Assembly (NCBI GenBank): GCA_035763745.1
Contig: DASUAO010000055.1
Span: forward strand, 1 to 64,000
Direction: 5' to 3'
Length of the DNA stretch: 64,000 bases
Origin: DASUAO01 sp035763745
Lineage (GTDB): Bacteria; Actinomycetota; Acidimicrobiia; IMCC26256; PALSA-555
The translations under genes and the position numbers were made by a program. The notes under the pieces are model-generated. The model saw only the letters and a program-made list of their open reading frames with translations. It was not told where the DNA came from and made no database searches. Positions within the stretch are counted from its first letter, which is position 1. Every line of letters starts with the position of its first letter. Positions 51,786-64,000 of the stretch are shown in pieces.

Positions 51786-52943
51786 TCAGGCCGGGAACAG
51801 GTCCGGTGCGGCGGCGCGGAGGGTGTCGAGGCGCCGGATCAGCTCCTCGTCGTCGGCCGCGGTGACGGTGACGTGGCCCACCTTGCGCCCGGGACGCGCT
51901 GCCTTGTCGTAGTCGTGCAGGTGCGCGCCGGCCACGGCCAGCACGGCATCGCGGTCGGGCATCGCGCCGATGCAGTTCACCATCGCGGACGGCCCGCGCG
52001 CGTCGGCGGAGCCGAGGGGCCGGCCCAGTACCGCACGAAGGTGCTGCTCGAACTGGCTCGTGTCCGCGCCCTCGATCGTCCAGTGCCCGGAGTTGTGCAC
52101 CCGCGGCGCGAGCTCGTTCGCGAGCAGCCGTCCGCCGTGCTCGAACAGCTCCACCGCGAGGACGCCGACGTAGTCCAGCTCGTCGAGCAGTCGACGCGCG
52201 ATCCGCTCGCCCTCGGCCTGGAGGTCGGGAGCAGTCGCCGGTGCAGGTGCGCGGCTCATCCGGAGGATCCCGTCGACGTGGCGGTTCTCCACCAGCGGGT
52301 AGCACGCCGTTTCGCCGTCGACGCCGCGCGCCGCGAGCACCGAGAGCTCGCGATCGAAGGGGACGAGCGCTTCGAGGATCAGCGGCACGCCTCCGAGCCC
52401 CTCCCAAGCCGCGTCCGCGTCCCTCGGCGCTCGCAGCACGTGCTGACCCTTGCCGTCGTACCCACCGCGCCGGGTCTTGAGCACACTCGGCAGGCCGACG
52501 GCCTCGATCGCGGCGTCGAGCCCGGCGCGGTCGTCGACGGCGGCGAAGTCGGCGACCTCGATGCCGAGCGCACGACAGGTCTCCTTCTCGGTGACGCGGT
52601 CCTGGGAGACCTCGAGCGCACGGGGCGACGGGTGCACGGGAGCCGTCTCGGCGGCATGGCGCGCCGCGTCGGCGGGGACGCCCTCCCACTCGTAGGTGAC
52701 GACGACCGCGCCCTCGACGACCCGGTCGATCGCCGTTCGATCGTCGAGGGCGCCCGTGACCACCGGCCCGACCGCGCCGGCGGGCGGCGTCGACCCGGGA
52801 TCGAGGAACCGGAAGCGCAGCGCGAGCGGGATCCCGGCGACACCGAGCATCCGCCCGAGCTGCCCGCCACCGAGCACCGCCACGTGCCCACGGTCCCGAT
52901 TCCGATCCCGCAACGGGGCGGGACGGGGATCCGGCGCGGTCAC
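51786..52943 (-). CDS. purK: 5-(carboxyamino)imidazole ribonucleotide synthase
   Basis: A 385-residue ATP-grasp enzyme of purine biosynthesis that makes N5-CAIR from AIR, bicarbonate and ATP. The N-terminus has VAVLGGGQLGRMLGVAGIPL. The ATP-grasp domain has SVLKTRRGGYDGKGQHVL, ILEALVPFDRELSVLAARG, and the C-terminal LLANELAPRVHNSGHWTIEG. GTG 52943 is the proposed start, with TAGACC 7 bases upstream. purE, the usual partner, is not seen in the window. Confidence 0.93.
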   Translation of the reverse strand: MTAPDPRPAPLRDRNRDRGHVAVLGGGQLGRMLGVAGIPLALRFRFLDPGSTPPAGAVGPVVTGALDDRTAIDRVVEGAVVVTYEWEGVPADAARHAAETAPVHPSPRALEVSQDRVTEKETCRALGIEVADFAAVDDRAGLDAAIEAVGLPSVLKTRRGGYDGKGQHVLRAPRDADAAWEGLGGVPLILEALVPFDRELSVLAARGVDGETACYPLVENRHVDGILRMSRAPAPATAPDLQAEGERIARRLLDELDYVGVLAVELFEHGGRLLANELAPRVHNSGHWTIEGADTSQFEQHLRAVLGRPLGSADARGPSAMVNCIGAMPDRDAVLAVAGAHLHDYDKAARPGRKVGHVTVTAADDEELIRRLDTLRAAAPDLFPA

Positions 52944-53175
52944 GTCGTGTGGTCTAGCGCATGGAGGGCGGGAAACGATCCTCGGTCCGACGGCCGGGAC
53001 CGGTAGTCTGCGTGGTGCGACAGCGTCGTCGCCCCATCCCCAGCCTCCGCACTCGTCGGTGCCCTGTTCCGGGCATCGAGACGCGGTCGGAGGCCCGAAT
53101 CGGGTCGCTGACGACGCATCCTCGTCGTCCTCCGACCCGTCCGGCCCCGGCCGGACCCAGCCACGAGGAGACCGA

Positions 53176-57864
<4,689 letters not shown>

Positions 57865-57869
57865 CCCGC

Positions 57870-58430
57870 CTAGGTCCCCACCTGGAGGACCGGACGCGGA
57901 TCGAACGACAGGACCTTCGCCACCAGCGCGTCGATGGTGCCTCCTCGCGCGTCCTGGTACTCGCGGACGGCACGGTTGTAGTCGCGGACGAGGGGCGGAG
58001 GGATCACCGCGAGGTCGAACGCACCCAGGGCTTCGGTGACGACCTGGTTCGTGTTGAGACGGGCCGAGGCGGTGACGTTCGCGCGCGCTCGGCGGGCGAG
58101 CGCTTCGAGCTCGTTGGCGATGCTCGCCTCGACGCCGGGACGGGTGTGCGCGGGGCCGCGCAACGCGAGGCGGTTCCATCGCTCCAGCGTCGCGGTGAGG
58201 TCCTTCGTGACCGCGCGCTCACCGGCGCCTGCGTCGACCAGCGCCTGGGTCGCGACGCCGAGCGCCTCGTAGCGGGCGGTCAACGGCGCGCGGAGCGGGG
58301 TCCACGCGGCGTCGACCTGATCGCGGCCGTCCGAGAGGTCGGGCTCGACGAGGAGGTAGGCCGCGGCCGCAGCGGCAGCGACCACGAGCAGGAGCAGGGG
58401 AACGATCCATCGGAGACGGCGCATCGGCAC
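57870..58430 (-). CDS. LemA-like membrane-anchored protein
   Basis: A 186-residue protein with one N-terminal transmembrane helix (WIVPLLLLVVAAAAAAAYLL) and a helical domain. The C-terminal VRDYNRAVREYQDARGGTID and VLSFDPRPVLQVG match LemA family ends, and VDAAWTPLRAPLTARYEAL matches the first helix. LemA proteins are of unclear function, often with TPM-domain partners; none is seen here. ATG 58430 or 58424 are both possible; TACTGT lies 8 bases before the first. Confidence 0.75.
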   Translation of the reverse strand: MPMRRLRWIVPLLLLVVAAAAAAAYLLVEPDLSDGRDQVDAAWTPLRAPLTARYEALGVATQALVDAGAGERAVTKDLTATLERWNRLALRGPAHTRPGVEASIANELEALARRARANVTASARLNTNQVVTEALGAFDLAVIPPPLVRDYNRAVREYQDARGGTIDALVAKVLSFDPRPVLQVGT

Positions 58431-58607
58431 CGAGACAGTACCGGCCGTCGATCGGCCAACCCGTCACCGGCGCTGTGGCATGCGTGCCGCGACGAAGTAC
58501 CGGACGACGACCGGGATCGCGGCCAGGCGAACCACGTCCTCGGGGAAGTCGTCGTCGTGGCAGGGTTGGCGAGGTCATGGTCGCCGAGCCGCGGTGTCGG
58601 GGGCGGC

Positions 58608-59105
58608 GTGCGCGTAGTTCGTCCCGGTGTCGTGGTCGCCGTCCTGGTTGCCGGCTCGCTGGCGGGGTGGTGGGCCGGGACCGAGCACCGGAGTGCAACG
58701 GACCCCTGGACCGTCGCCGAGGTCGTCGACGGGGACACGATCGTCGTCACGCGCGGCGACGAGCATGATGTGATTCGCTTGTTGGGCGTTGACACGCCCG
58801 AGACCCACCACCCGACGAAGGGTGTCCAGTGCTTCGGGCCGGAGGCCGCCCGCTACACGCGTCGGCGCCTGCTGGGCAGGCTCGTGCGCCTGGAGGGAGA
58901 CGTCGAGTCGCACGACGTCTACGGACGGACGCTCGCCTACGTGTACCTCCGCGACGAGCGGTTCAACGACGTGCTGCTCCGCCGGGGCTTCGCGCGTCTG
59001 CTCGTGATCGCCCCGAACCGGGCGCACGGTCGGGCGCTGCTCGACGCCGAGCTCGCAGCGCGCGACGCCCGGCGGGGCCTCTGGGCGAGCTGCCCGGACG
59101 ACTGA
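58608..59105 (+). CDS. Secreted or anchored thermonuclease (SNase-fold)
   Basis: A 165-residue nuclease with an N-terminal hydrophobic segment (VVVAVLVAGSLAGWWAG) and a staphylococcal-nuclease OB domain. Active-site residues are in place: D41/D43 (VDGDTIVV), R57 and E65 (VIRLLGVDTPETHHP) and R107 (YGRTLAYVY). It should cleave DNA or RNA with Ca2+ at the cell surface. GTG 58608 is the best start given the signal-like segment. Confidence 0.87.
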   Translation: MRVVRPGVVVAVLVAGSLAGWWAGTEHRSATDPWTVAEVVDGDTIVVTRGDEHDVIRLLGVDTPETHHPTKGVQCFGPEAARYTRRRLLGRLVRLEGDVESHDVYGRTLAYVYLRDERFNDVLLRRGFARLLVIAPNRAHGRALLDAELAARDARRGLWASCPDD

Positions 59106-59129
59106 CGACGAGCTGCTGCTCGAGCTCGG

Positions 59130-60494
59130 TCAGGCCATTGCCGCGAGCACCTCGTCGAAGACGTCGATCGTCGTCTCCGGGTGCAGGAACACCGCCCGGC
59201 CCACGAGCTCGCCGCGCCATCTCGTCGGGAGCGCGAAGGCGATCTGGTCGTCGAGCAGGCGGCGGGACCAGTCGTGGTAGTCGGCCTCCTCCCACCCTGG
59301 CCGCCGGAAGAGGACGACCGAGAGCTCGGGCTCGGCGACGAGGGCGACGTGCAGTGCGTCTCGGACGCGCGCCGCGGCGACGCGGGTGAGTGCGAGCACC
59401 CGCTCCACGGCATCGGCGTACGCGTCGGTGCCGTGCACCGCCAGCGAGAACCACAGCGGCAGCCCGCGGGCGCGTCGGCTGAGGTGATAGGCGTAGTCCG
59501 ACGGGTTCCAGGCGCCGTCGCCGTCGATGAGCTCGCGCATCGGGTCCAGGTACGACGCCTCCTGGGCGTGGGCGGCACGGGCGAGCTCGGGATCCCGGTA
59601 GAGCAACGCGCACGAGTCGAACGGTGCGAACAGCCACTTGTGCGGGTCGACGAGGAACGAGTCGGCGGTCTCGACCCCGGCGAACCGGTCCCGGGTGCTC
59701 GACGCGAACAGGGCCGCGCCGCCGTAGGCACCGTCGACGTGGAACCACAGGTCGCGCGCGCGTGCCACGTCGCCGATGCCGCGCAGGTCGTCGATGAGCC
59801 CGGCGTTCGTGGTGCCCGCGGTGGCCGCGACCGCGAACACCGACGCGGGGTCCGCGTCCGTTGCGAGTACCGCCGCGAGCGCGTCGCCGGTCAGGCGGTC
59901 GTCGCTCCCCGCGGGGACGACGAGGGGGTCGCAGTCGATGATGCGCAGGGTGCTCAGGATCGAGGAGTGTGCGGTCTCCCCGACCGCGACGCGCCAGCGA
60001 CCCGCCGGCCGGCCTTTCCGTCGCGTCGCGGCGTCGCGCGCCGCGTAGAGGGCCGAGAGGTTGCCGGCCGAACCGCCAGAGACGAAGCAGCCCCCCGCCT
60101 CGGGCGGCATCCCCGCGAGATCGGCGAGGACGCGCAACGCCTGGTTCTCTGCGTAGACGGCCCCGGACGCTTCGAGCCACGAGGTCGCGCACATCGACGA
60201 CGCCGCGACCACCGTGTCGAAGACGAGCGAGGCCTTCGTCGGCGCCGCCGGGATGAACGCGAGGAACCGCGGGCTGTCGGTGGAGAGGCACGCGGGCGCG
60301 AGCACGTCCGTGAAGATCCCCAGGACGTCTTCGGGCGCGCGTCCCTCGCGGGTGATCGTGTCGTGGGCGCGAGCATCGATTTCGGCGAAAGCCACGGGAT
60401 GGTCGAGCGGGGCGGGATCGAGCCGGAGCCGTTCGAGCGCGTAGTCGAGACACGCGCGGGTCGTGCGCTGGGCGAGGTCGTCGAAGTGATGCAT
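59130..60494 (-). CDS. Group II pyridoxal-phosphate decarboxylase
   Basis: A 454-residue PLP enzyme of the aromatic-amino-acid/glutamate decarboxylase family. The PLP lysine is in VDPHKWLFAPFDSCALLYRD; upstream are GGCFVSGGSAGNLSALYAAR, ETAHSSI and WFHVDGAYGGAALFA. The conserved TAGTTNAG and LRGIGDVA strengthen the family call. ATG 60494 starts it. Substrate may be an aromatic amino acid, but this cannot be proven from sequence. Confidence 0.9.
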   Translation of the reverse strand: MHHFDDLAQRTTRACLDYALERLRLDPAPLDHPVAFAEIDARAHDTITREGRAPEDVLGIFTDVLAPACLSTDSPRFLAFIPAAPTKASLVFDTVVAASSMCATSWLEASGAVYAENQALRVLADLAGMPPEAGGCFVSGGSAGNLSALYAARDAATRRKGRPAGRWRVAVGETAHSSILSTLRIIDCDPLVVPAGSDDRLTGDALAAVLATDADPASVFAVAATAGTTNAGLIDDLRGIGDVARARDLWFHVDGAYGGAALFASSTRDRFAGVETADSFLVDPHKWLFAPFDSCALLYRDPELARAAHAQEASYLDPMRELIDGDGAWNPSDYAYHLSRRARGLPLWFSLAVHGTDAYADAVERVLALTRVAAARVRDALHVALVAEPELSVVLFRRPGWEEADYHDWSRRLLDDQIAFALPTRWRGELVGRAVFLHPETTIDVFDEVLAAMA

Positions 60495-60545
60495 GCGCCG
60501 ACGGTAGCGAGGTTCTTGCGTGAGCGGCGCGCCCCATGAAGATCG

Positions 60546-62633
60546 CTAGGAGGGCGAGACGCCCACGACCTTGCGGTGTCGACCGACGAGCTCGAGGACG
60601 GCGTCGCCGTATCGCTCGACCTTGATCGGGCCGATCCCCGAGATGTCGAGCAGCTGGTCGCGTGACCCGGGGAGCGCCGTAGCGATGGCGCGGAGCGTCG
60701 CGTCGTTGAAGACGACGTATGCCGGGACGCTCGAGGCCTTGGCGAGCAGGCGCCGCCACTCCTTCAGTGCGTCGAGGAGCGGGCCGTCGGGCTCCGGGCC
60801 GTCGTCGTCGCCCGCGCGGGCTCGGCGGAGCCGGGACCGGGCCCGGTCGGGTCCGCTCGAGGCCGACGCGGCCCGAGGCGGGGCCGGCTCGACGCTGAAG
60901 ACGGCCTCGATGGGCGCGAGCCAGGGACTCGGGGCTCGGTGCATCGCGCGGGTGCCGAACGAGCGCCGGCGAGCCCACGTGAGGACGACGCGCTGCTCGG
61001 CCCGGGTGAGCGCGACGTACAGGAGGCGCCGCTCCTCGGCCTTCGCGGCCGGGGTGTCGGCGTGGGAGATCGGGACGAGCCCGCGTTCGAGGCCGGTGAC
61101 GAACACGGTGTGGAACTCGAGTCCCTTCGCCCGGTGGAACGTGGACAGCTCGACGGCGTCGGCACCGGTCGCCGGCTCTTCGCCTCGCAGCGACGCGCTG
61201 AGCCAGGCGAGGAACCCGTCGACGGAGGCGAGGTCGGGCTCCATCGTCAGGTACTCCTGGGCGAGGTGCGCGACCGCGCCGGCGTGCTCGTCGGGCGTCG
61301 CGTCGAGCGCGGCGCCTCCGTCCCCGACCTCCGGGGGCCCGTCGTCGGTGAGTTCCGCGACGTGGTCGGCGAACGTCGCGCCCGGGGCGGCGCGCTCGGC
61401 GGCCCGGAGCCGATCGAGGGCCACGCGCACCTCGGGCCGGTCGAGGAACCGCCCGTCGGCGCGCACGCGCGTCGGGATCCCGGCCGCAGCCAACGCGGCT
61501 TCGAAGGCGGCGGACTGCGCGTTCGTGCGATAGAGGATCGCGAAGGTCGACCAGCCGAGCGAGGGCGTCCGCAGGTCGCGGATCGCCCGGGCGACCGCGC
61601 GAGCTTCTGCTTCGTCGTCGTCGTAGGCGATGACCGTCGGCTCGGGACCGGGGTCGCGCAACGCGCGGCGGGTGGGTCGGGGGCGGCCGCCGTCGGCGAG
61701 CAGCGCCTCGCCGGCCGCGACGATCTGCGGGGTGGACCGGTGGTTGTGGTCGAGGCGCACGACTGCCGCTCCGCGGAATCGCTTCGTGAACTCGGTGAGG
61801 CCCGTCGGGTCGGCGCCGGAGAACGAGAAGATGGCCTGGTCGGGGTCACCGACCACGGTGAGGTCGCGTCGGTCGCCCAGCCAGCCGCGGATGACGCGGA
61901 GCTGGGCCGGGCTGACGTCCTGGAACTCGTCGACGAACAGGTGTCGGAACTTCCACCGCTGCTCGCCCGCGAACTCCTCGTCCTGCTCGCACGCGTCGCC
62001 GCACCACCAGAGGAGATCGTCGAAGTCGACGAGACGCTTCGTGCGCTTGGACTCCTCGTAGCGCGCGTACAGCGTCGCGATCTCGGTGCTCGATCGCTCG
62101 GTGTCGCGTCCGGCCCGCGCGGCCGCGGGGACGTAGGCATCCGGGGCGACGAGGCGCGCCTTCGCCCACTCGATCTCGGTCGCGAGCTCGCGGGCCGCGA
62201 CGATCGCGGCCGGGCCGCGCCCGCCCACGAGCGGGAGGAGCAGGCGAACCTTGCGCTCGAGCAACGCCGGCATGGCGCGCCCGCGCGCGAGGTTGCGCAC
62301 GCGGAGCTGCGCGAGCGCGACCGCGTGGATCGTGCCCGAGGTGACGCCGGTCGTGCGGCCCGGCCGGACCCCGAGCCGGTCGAGCCGGCTGACCAGCTCG
62401 CCGGCGGCCTTGCGGGTGAACGTGAGGGCGAGGACCCTCGGCGCCTCGGCCCGGCCCGTCGCGACCCGCCAGGCGATGCGACGGGTGAGGACCCGGGTCT
62501 TGCCCGCCCCCGGCCCCGCCAGGACGGCGAGCGGGAGGGCGTCGCTCGTGACGGCCGCCCGCTGGTGCTCGTCGAGGTCGTCGAGGTACCGGTCGGGCGC
62601 GTCCGGGGATGCCGGAGATCCTTCATCGAGCAT
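60546..62633 (-). CDS. UvrD2-like superfamily I DNA helicase with HRDC domain
   Basis: A 695-residue UvrD/Rep helicase. Motifs: DEHQRAAVTS, Walker A AGPGAGKTRVLTRR, VDEFQDVSPAQLRVIRGWLG (motif II), VGDPDQAIFSFSGAD (III), LDHNHRSTPQIV (IV), STFHRAKGLEFHTVFVTGLE (V) and LLYVALTRAEQRVVLTWARR (VI). The C-terminus has an HRDC domain (LKEWRRLLAKASSVPAYVVF, DISGIGPIKVERYGDAVLEL). Mycobacterial UvrD2 has a four-cysteine zinc segment between the core and HRDC; here that linker is Arg/Asp-rich with no cysteines. ATG 62633 is preferred because a PafBC-type promoter lies 7 bases upstream. Confidence 0.92.
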   Translation of the reverse strand: MLDEGSPASPDAPDRYLDDLDEHQRAAVTSDALPLAVLAGPGAGKTRVLTRRIAWRVATGRAEAPRVLALTFTRKAAGELVSRLDRLGVRPGRTTGVTSGTIHAVALAQLRVRNLARGRAMPALLERKVRLLLPLVGGRGPAAIVAARELATEIEWAKARLVAPDAYVPAAARAGRDTERSSTEIATLYARYEESKRTKRLVDFDDLLWWCGDACEQDEEFAGEQRWKFRHLFVDEFQDVSPAQLRVIRGWLGDRRDLTVVGDPDQAIFSFSGADPTGLTEFTKRFRGAAVVRLDHNHRSTPQIVAAGEALLADGGRPRPTRRALRDPGPEPTVIAYDDDEAEARAVARAIRDLRTPSLGWSTFAILYRTNAQSAAFEAALAAAGIPTRVRADGRFLDRPEVRVALDRLRAAERAAPGATFADHVAELTDDGPPEVGDGGAALDATPDEHAGAVAHLAQEYLTMEPDLASVDGFLAWLSASLRGEEPATGADAVELSTFHRAKGLEFHTVFVTGLERGLVPISHADTPAAKAEERRLLYVALTRAEQRVVLTWARRRSFGTRAMHRAPSPWLAPIEAVFSVEPAPPRAASASSGPDRARSRLRRARAGDDDGPEPDGPLLDALKEWRRLLAKASSVPAYVVFNDATLRAIATALPGSRDQLLDISGIGPIKVERYGDAVLELVGRHRKVVGVSPS

Positions 62634-62640
62634 GCGTGCG

Positions 62641-62663
62641 ACGGTACCGACGGGGTACGACAT
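62641..62663 (-). promoter_or_regulatory. PafBC-type DNA-damage promoter of the UvrD2-like helicase
   Basis: On the minus strand ATGTCGTAC, eight bases and TACCGT are followed 7 bases later by ATG 62633. It shares the TGTC core, ACCCC block, GGTACCGT end and start distance with the promoter of the RecB-family nuclease. Confidence 0.7.
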
Positions 62664-63103
62664 CGACGCGGATGCCCGGAGCAGGCGCAAGAGGGTGGGC
62701 CCCGAGTAGCCATCACGCCGAAGCGCTCCGACTCCTCGGGGCCCGTGCTCCTTCGTCTCGCGCCTCCCGCAGGGCGCCCGGGGCCCTCGCGGGCTCGGTC
62801 GCCGCCGCATCCTCGGTCCGGCGGGAACAGTGCCGGCCCTCGTCGGTCGCGATCCCGGTGCGCGCGCCCCGAGGGGCTCGTGCACCGACCGTCGGCCTGA
62901 CGACTCGGCGTCCGGTCGCTCCCCGCTGGATCCCGTTGCCGGTCCCCGTTGGGAGTTGCTCCCGGTCCCCGTGCCGTCGGTGTCGTCGGCAGGTGCGACC
63001 TTACGCCGACCCTGGCCGAGGTCAAGGGGGGTTTTCGGAACGCGTTCCCGCCGAATCGCCGGCCGCGTCCGACCCGATCGGGGGTCGGAGTACCGTCGCC
63101 GGC
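62664..63103. other. Intergenic region between divergent genes
   Basis: About 440 bases with no convincing gene on either strand. Frames that remain open here have poor codon bias and no motif. It holds repeated GGTCCCCGT/TCCCCGTT-like words near 62935-62975 and a perfect palindrome GGAACGCGTTCC at 63037-63048. The palindrome is too closely spaced to be a LexA box. Confidence 0.6.
63037..63048. promoter_or_regulatory. Perfect 12-bp palindrome, possible operator
   Basis: GGAACGCGTTCC lies 56 bases before the zincin gene. Palindromes of this kind with a central CG are common operators for LacI-type and other dimeric regulators. No regulator is assigned. Confidence 0.35.
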
Positions 63104-63469
63104 GTGCAGGTGACGCGCGCGCGGTTCGAGGAGCTCGTCGGCGAGGCGCTCGACTCGATCCCCGAGGAGCTCGCGGCCGAGATGCAGAACGTCGCGGTGA
63201 TGGTGGAGGAGTGGCCGACCGCCACCCAGCTCGCCGGTCGTGGCGGCACCCTCTTCGGACTCTACGAAGGTGTACCGCTCACGCGACGCGACCCGATCAC
63301 CTACGCAGGTGTGAGCCCCGACCGGATCACCATCTTCGCCGGGCCACTGTGCGCGCGGGCGGGGACCGAGGCCGACCTCGCCGCCCAGATCCGGGTGACG
63401 GTCCTGCACGAGGTCGGGCACCACTTCGGGATCGACGACGTCCGCCTCGACGAGCTCGGGTGGGCCTGA
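63104..63469 (+). CDS. Small zincin-like metallopeptidase-family protein
   Basis: A 121-residue protein of the DUF1025/zincin-like metallopeptidase family. The motif VTVLHEVGHHFGIDDVRLDE carries HExxH plus a third ligand region, and RITIFAGPLCARAG is also typical. Such proteins are usually annotated as predicted metallopeptidases; proteolysis has not been shown for most. GTG 63104 has TACCGT 7 bases upstream, so it is probably leaderless. Confidence 0.83.
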   Translation: MQVTRARFEELVGEALDSIPEELAAEMQNVAVMVEEWPTATQLAGRGGTLFGLYEGVPLTRRDPITYAGVSPDRITIFAGPLCARAGTEADLAAQIRVTVLHEVGHHFGIDDVRLDELGWA

Positions 63470-63540
63470 CCGCGACCCCCGGCGCTCGCTTCGCGACCGA
63501 CTCTCTCGACCGCGTGCTCGGGCAGGAATAGCATCACCGC

Positions 63541-64000
63541 ATGCCGTACCCCAAGAACCTCATCAACGAGGGCGAGCACGTCGCCCTCGATCTTCGTCCG
63601 CACTGGTGGTACTTCTCCCGCCACATCCTCACGGGCATCCCGCTCGTCGTCGCGGTCATCCTCGCGATCATGATCGACAGCTCGGTCCTCTACTACCTCG
63701 TCGCCGCGGTCTCGGTCGCGTGGGCGTTCTGGCTGCTCCTCAAGTACATCTCGTGGTCGCGCACGTACTTCGTCGTCACCGATCAGCGGGTGGTGTACCG
63801 CACCGGTGTGATCTCACGGCACGGCGTGGAGATCCCGCTCGAGCGCATCAACAACCTCAACTTCCACCAGCGGATCTTCGAGCGGGTCATCGGTGCCGGC
63901 AACCTCGAGGTGCAGTCGGCCGGTGAGGAGGGGACGACCCGCTTCGAGAACGTCCGGCACCCCGATGGTGTCCAGCAGGAGATCTACCGTCAGATGGAAG
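63541..64000 (+). CDS. PH-domain (bPH2/YdbS-like) membrane protein, cut by the window end
   Basis: The first 153 codons of a membrane protein. Two transmembrane helices (ILTGIPLVVAVILAIMI and YYLVAAVSVAWAFWLLLKY) are followed by a bacterial PH domain (SRTYFVVTDQRVVYRTGVIS, VEIPLERINNLNFHQRIFER). TAGCAT lies 6 bases before ATG 63541. The gene runs on beyond position 64000, so its full length is not known. Confidence 0.8.
   Translation, partial: MPYPKNLINEGEHVALDLRPHWWYFSRHILTGIPLVVAVILAIMIDSSVLYYLVAAVSVAWAFWLLLKYISWSRTYFVVTDQRVVYRTGVISRHGVEIPLERINNLNFHQRIFERVIGAGNLEVQSAGEEGTTRFENVRHPDGVQQEIYRQME

Noticed and set aside
63037..63048. GGAACGCGTTCC considered as a third LexA box
   Set aside because: The half-sites GAAC and GTTC are separated by two bases, not the four required by the actinobacterial LexA box.

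Overview
The window is very GC-rich, densely coded DNA from an actinobacterium, most likely a member of the Acidimicrobiia or a near relative. The evidence is mixed. A mycothiol S-conjugate amidase (Mca) and two F420-type luciferase-like oxidoreductases are actinobacterial signatures. So are a DUF222/13E12 HNH protein, a DevR/DosR-type two-component system, a LexA box of the actinobacterial form CGAAC-N4-GTTCG, and promoters of the PafBC type. Two CoA-transferase family III proteins, an acyl-CoA dehydrogenase, an ETF pair and an SCP2 protein suggest a lipid- or CoA-thioester-oriented aerobe. The class-level placement is inference. No rRNA, tRNA, CRISPR array, prophage or insertion sequence was seen; this looks like ordinary chromosome.

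Layout. 1-3.8 kb: tail of an unidentified gene, then dnaE2 behind a LexA-controlled promoter, then a decayed TsaA/TrmO-like gene. 3.9-10.6 kb: a cation-transport block with an internally duplicated MgtE/SLC41-type transporter, a duplicated PhoU/TrkA-C regulator, a P-type ATPase, and a CorA-VIT operon on the other strand. 10.6-14.4 kb: a dormancy-type signalling cluster with a CBS-pair protein, an unknown protein, a single-GAF histidine kinase, a DevR/DosR-like regulator and a divergent unknown protein; two of its promoter regions carry the same 13-bp motif. 14.4-18.3 kb: acyl-CoA dehydrogenase, a class III nucleotide cyclase overlapping mca, and an SCP2 protein. 18.3-25.2 kb: a mixed minus-strand-rich stretch with acetyltransferase, YdjC-like deacetylase, AMIN-like lipoprotein, quinone reductase, DsbA-like protein, PAP2, nitrilase and a RecB-family nuclease. 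25.3-37.4 kb: redox and CoA metabolism, ending in etfB-etfA. 37.4-42.8 kb: a LexA-controlled RadC-like protein, carotenoid oxygenase, nitrobindin, a broken monooxygenase gene, DUF222 and a Ca2+/cation exchanger. 42.8-52.9 kb: permease, exonuclease III, a phosphotransferase-DUF6285 fusion, DUF2207 membrane protein, SMP-30, an alpha-methylacyl-CoA racemase-like enzyme and purK. 53.2-64 kb: gltB, a LemA-like protein, a secreted nuclease, a PLP decarboxylase, a UvrD2-like helicase, a small zincin and a PH-domain membrane protein cut by the window end.

The most interesting thread is regulatory. Two LexA boxes mark dnaE2 and an orphan RadC/MPN-like protein that lacks the metal-binding motif. Three further genes (RecB-family nuclease, DUF222 nuclease, UvrD2-like helicase) share a promoter of the form TGTC-N4-N8-TNNNNT placed so that transcription would begin at or next to the start codon. 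Together they look like the two arms (LexA and PafBC) of an actinobacterial DNA-damage response scattered across the window. A second thread is the DevR/DosR-like cluster next to the ion transporters. A third is that many genes here appear to be leaderless, with a TANNNT hexamer 6-7 bases before the start codon; this helped choose several starts.
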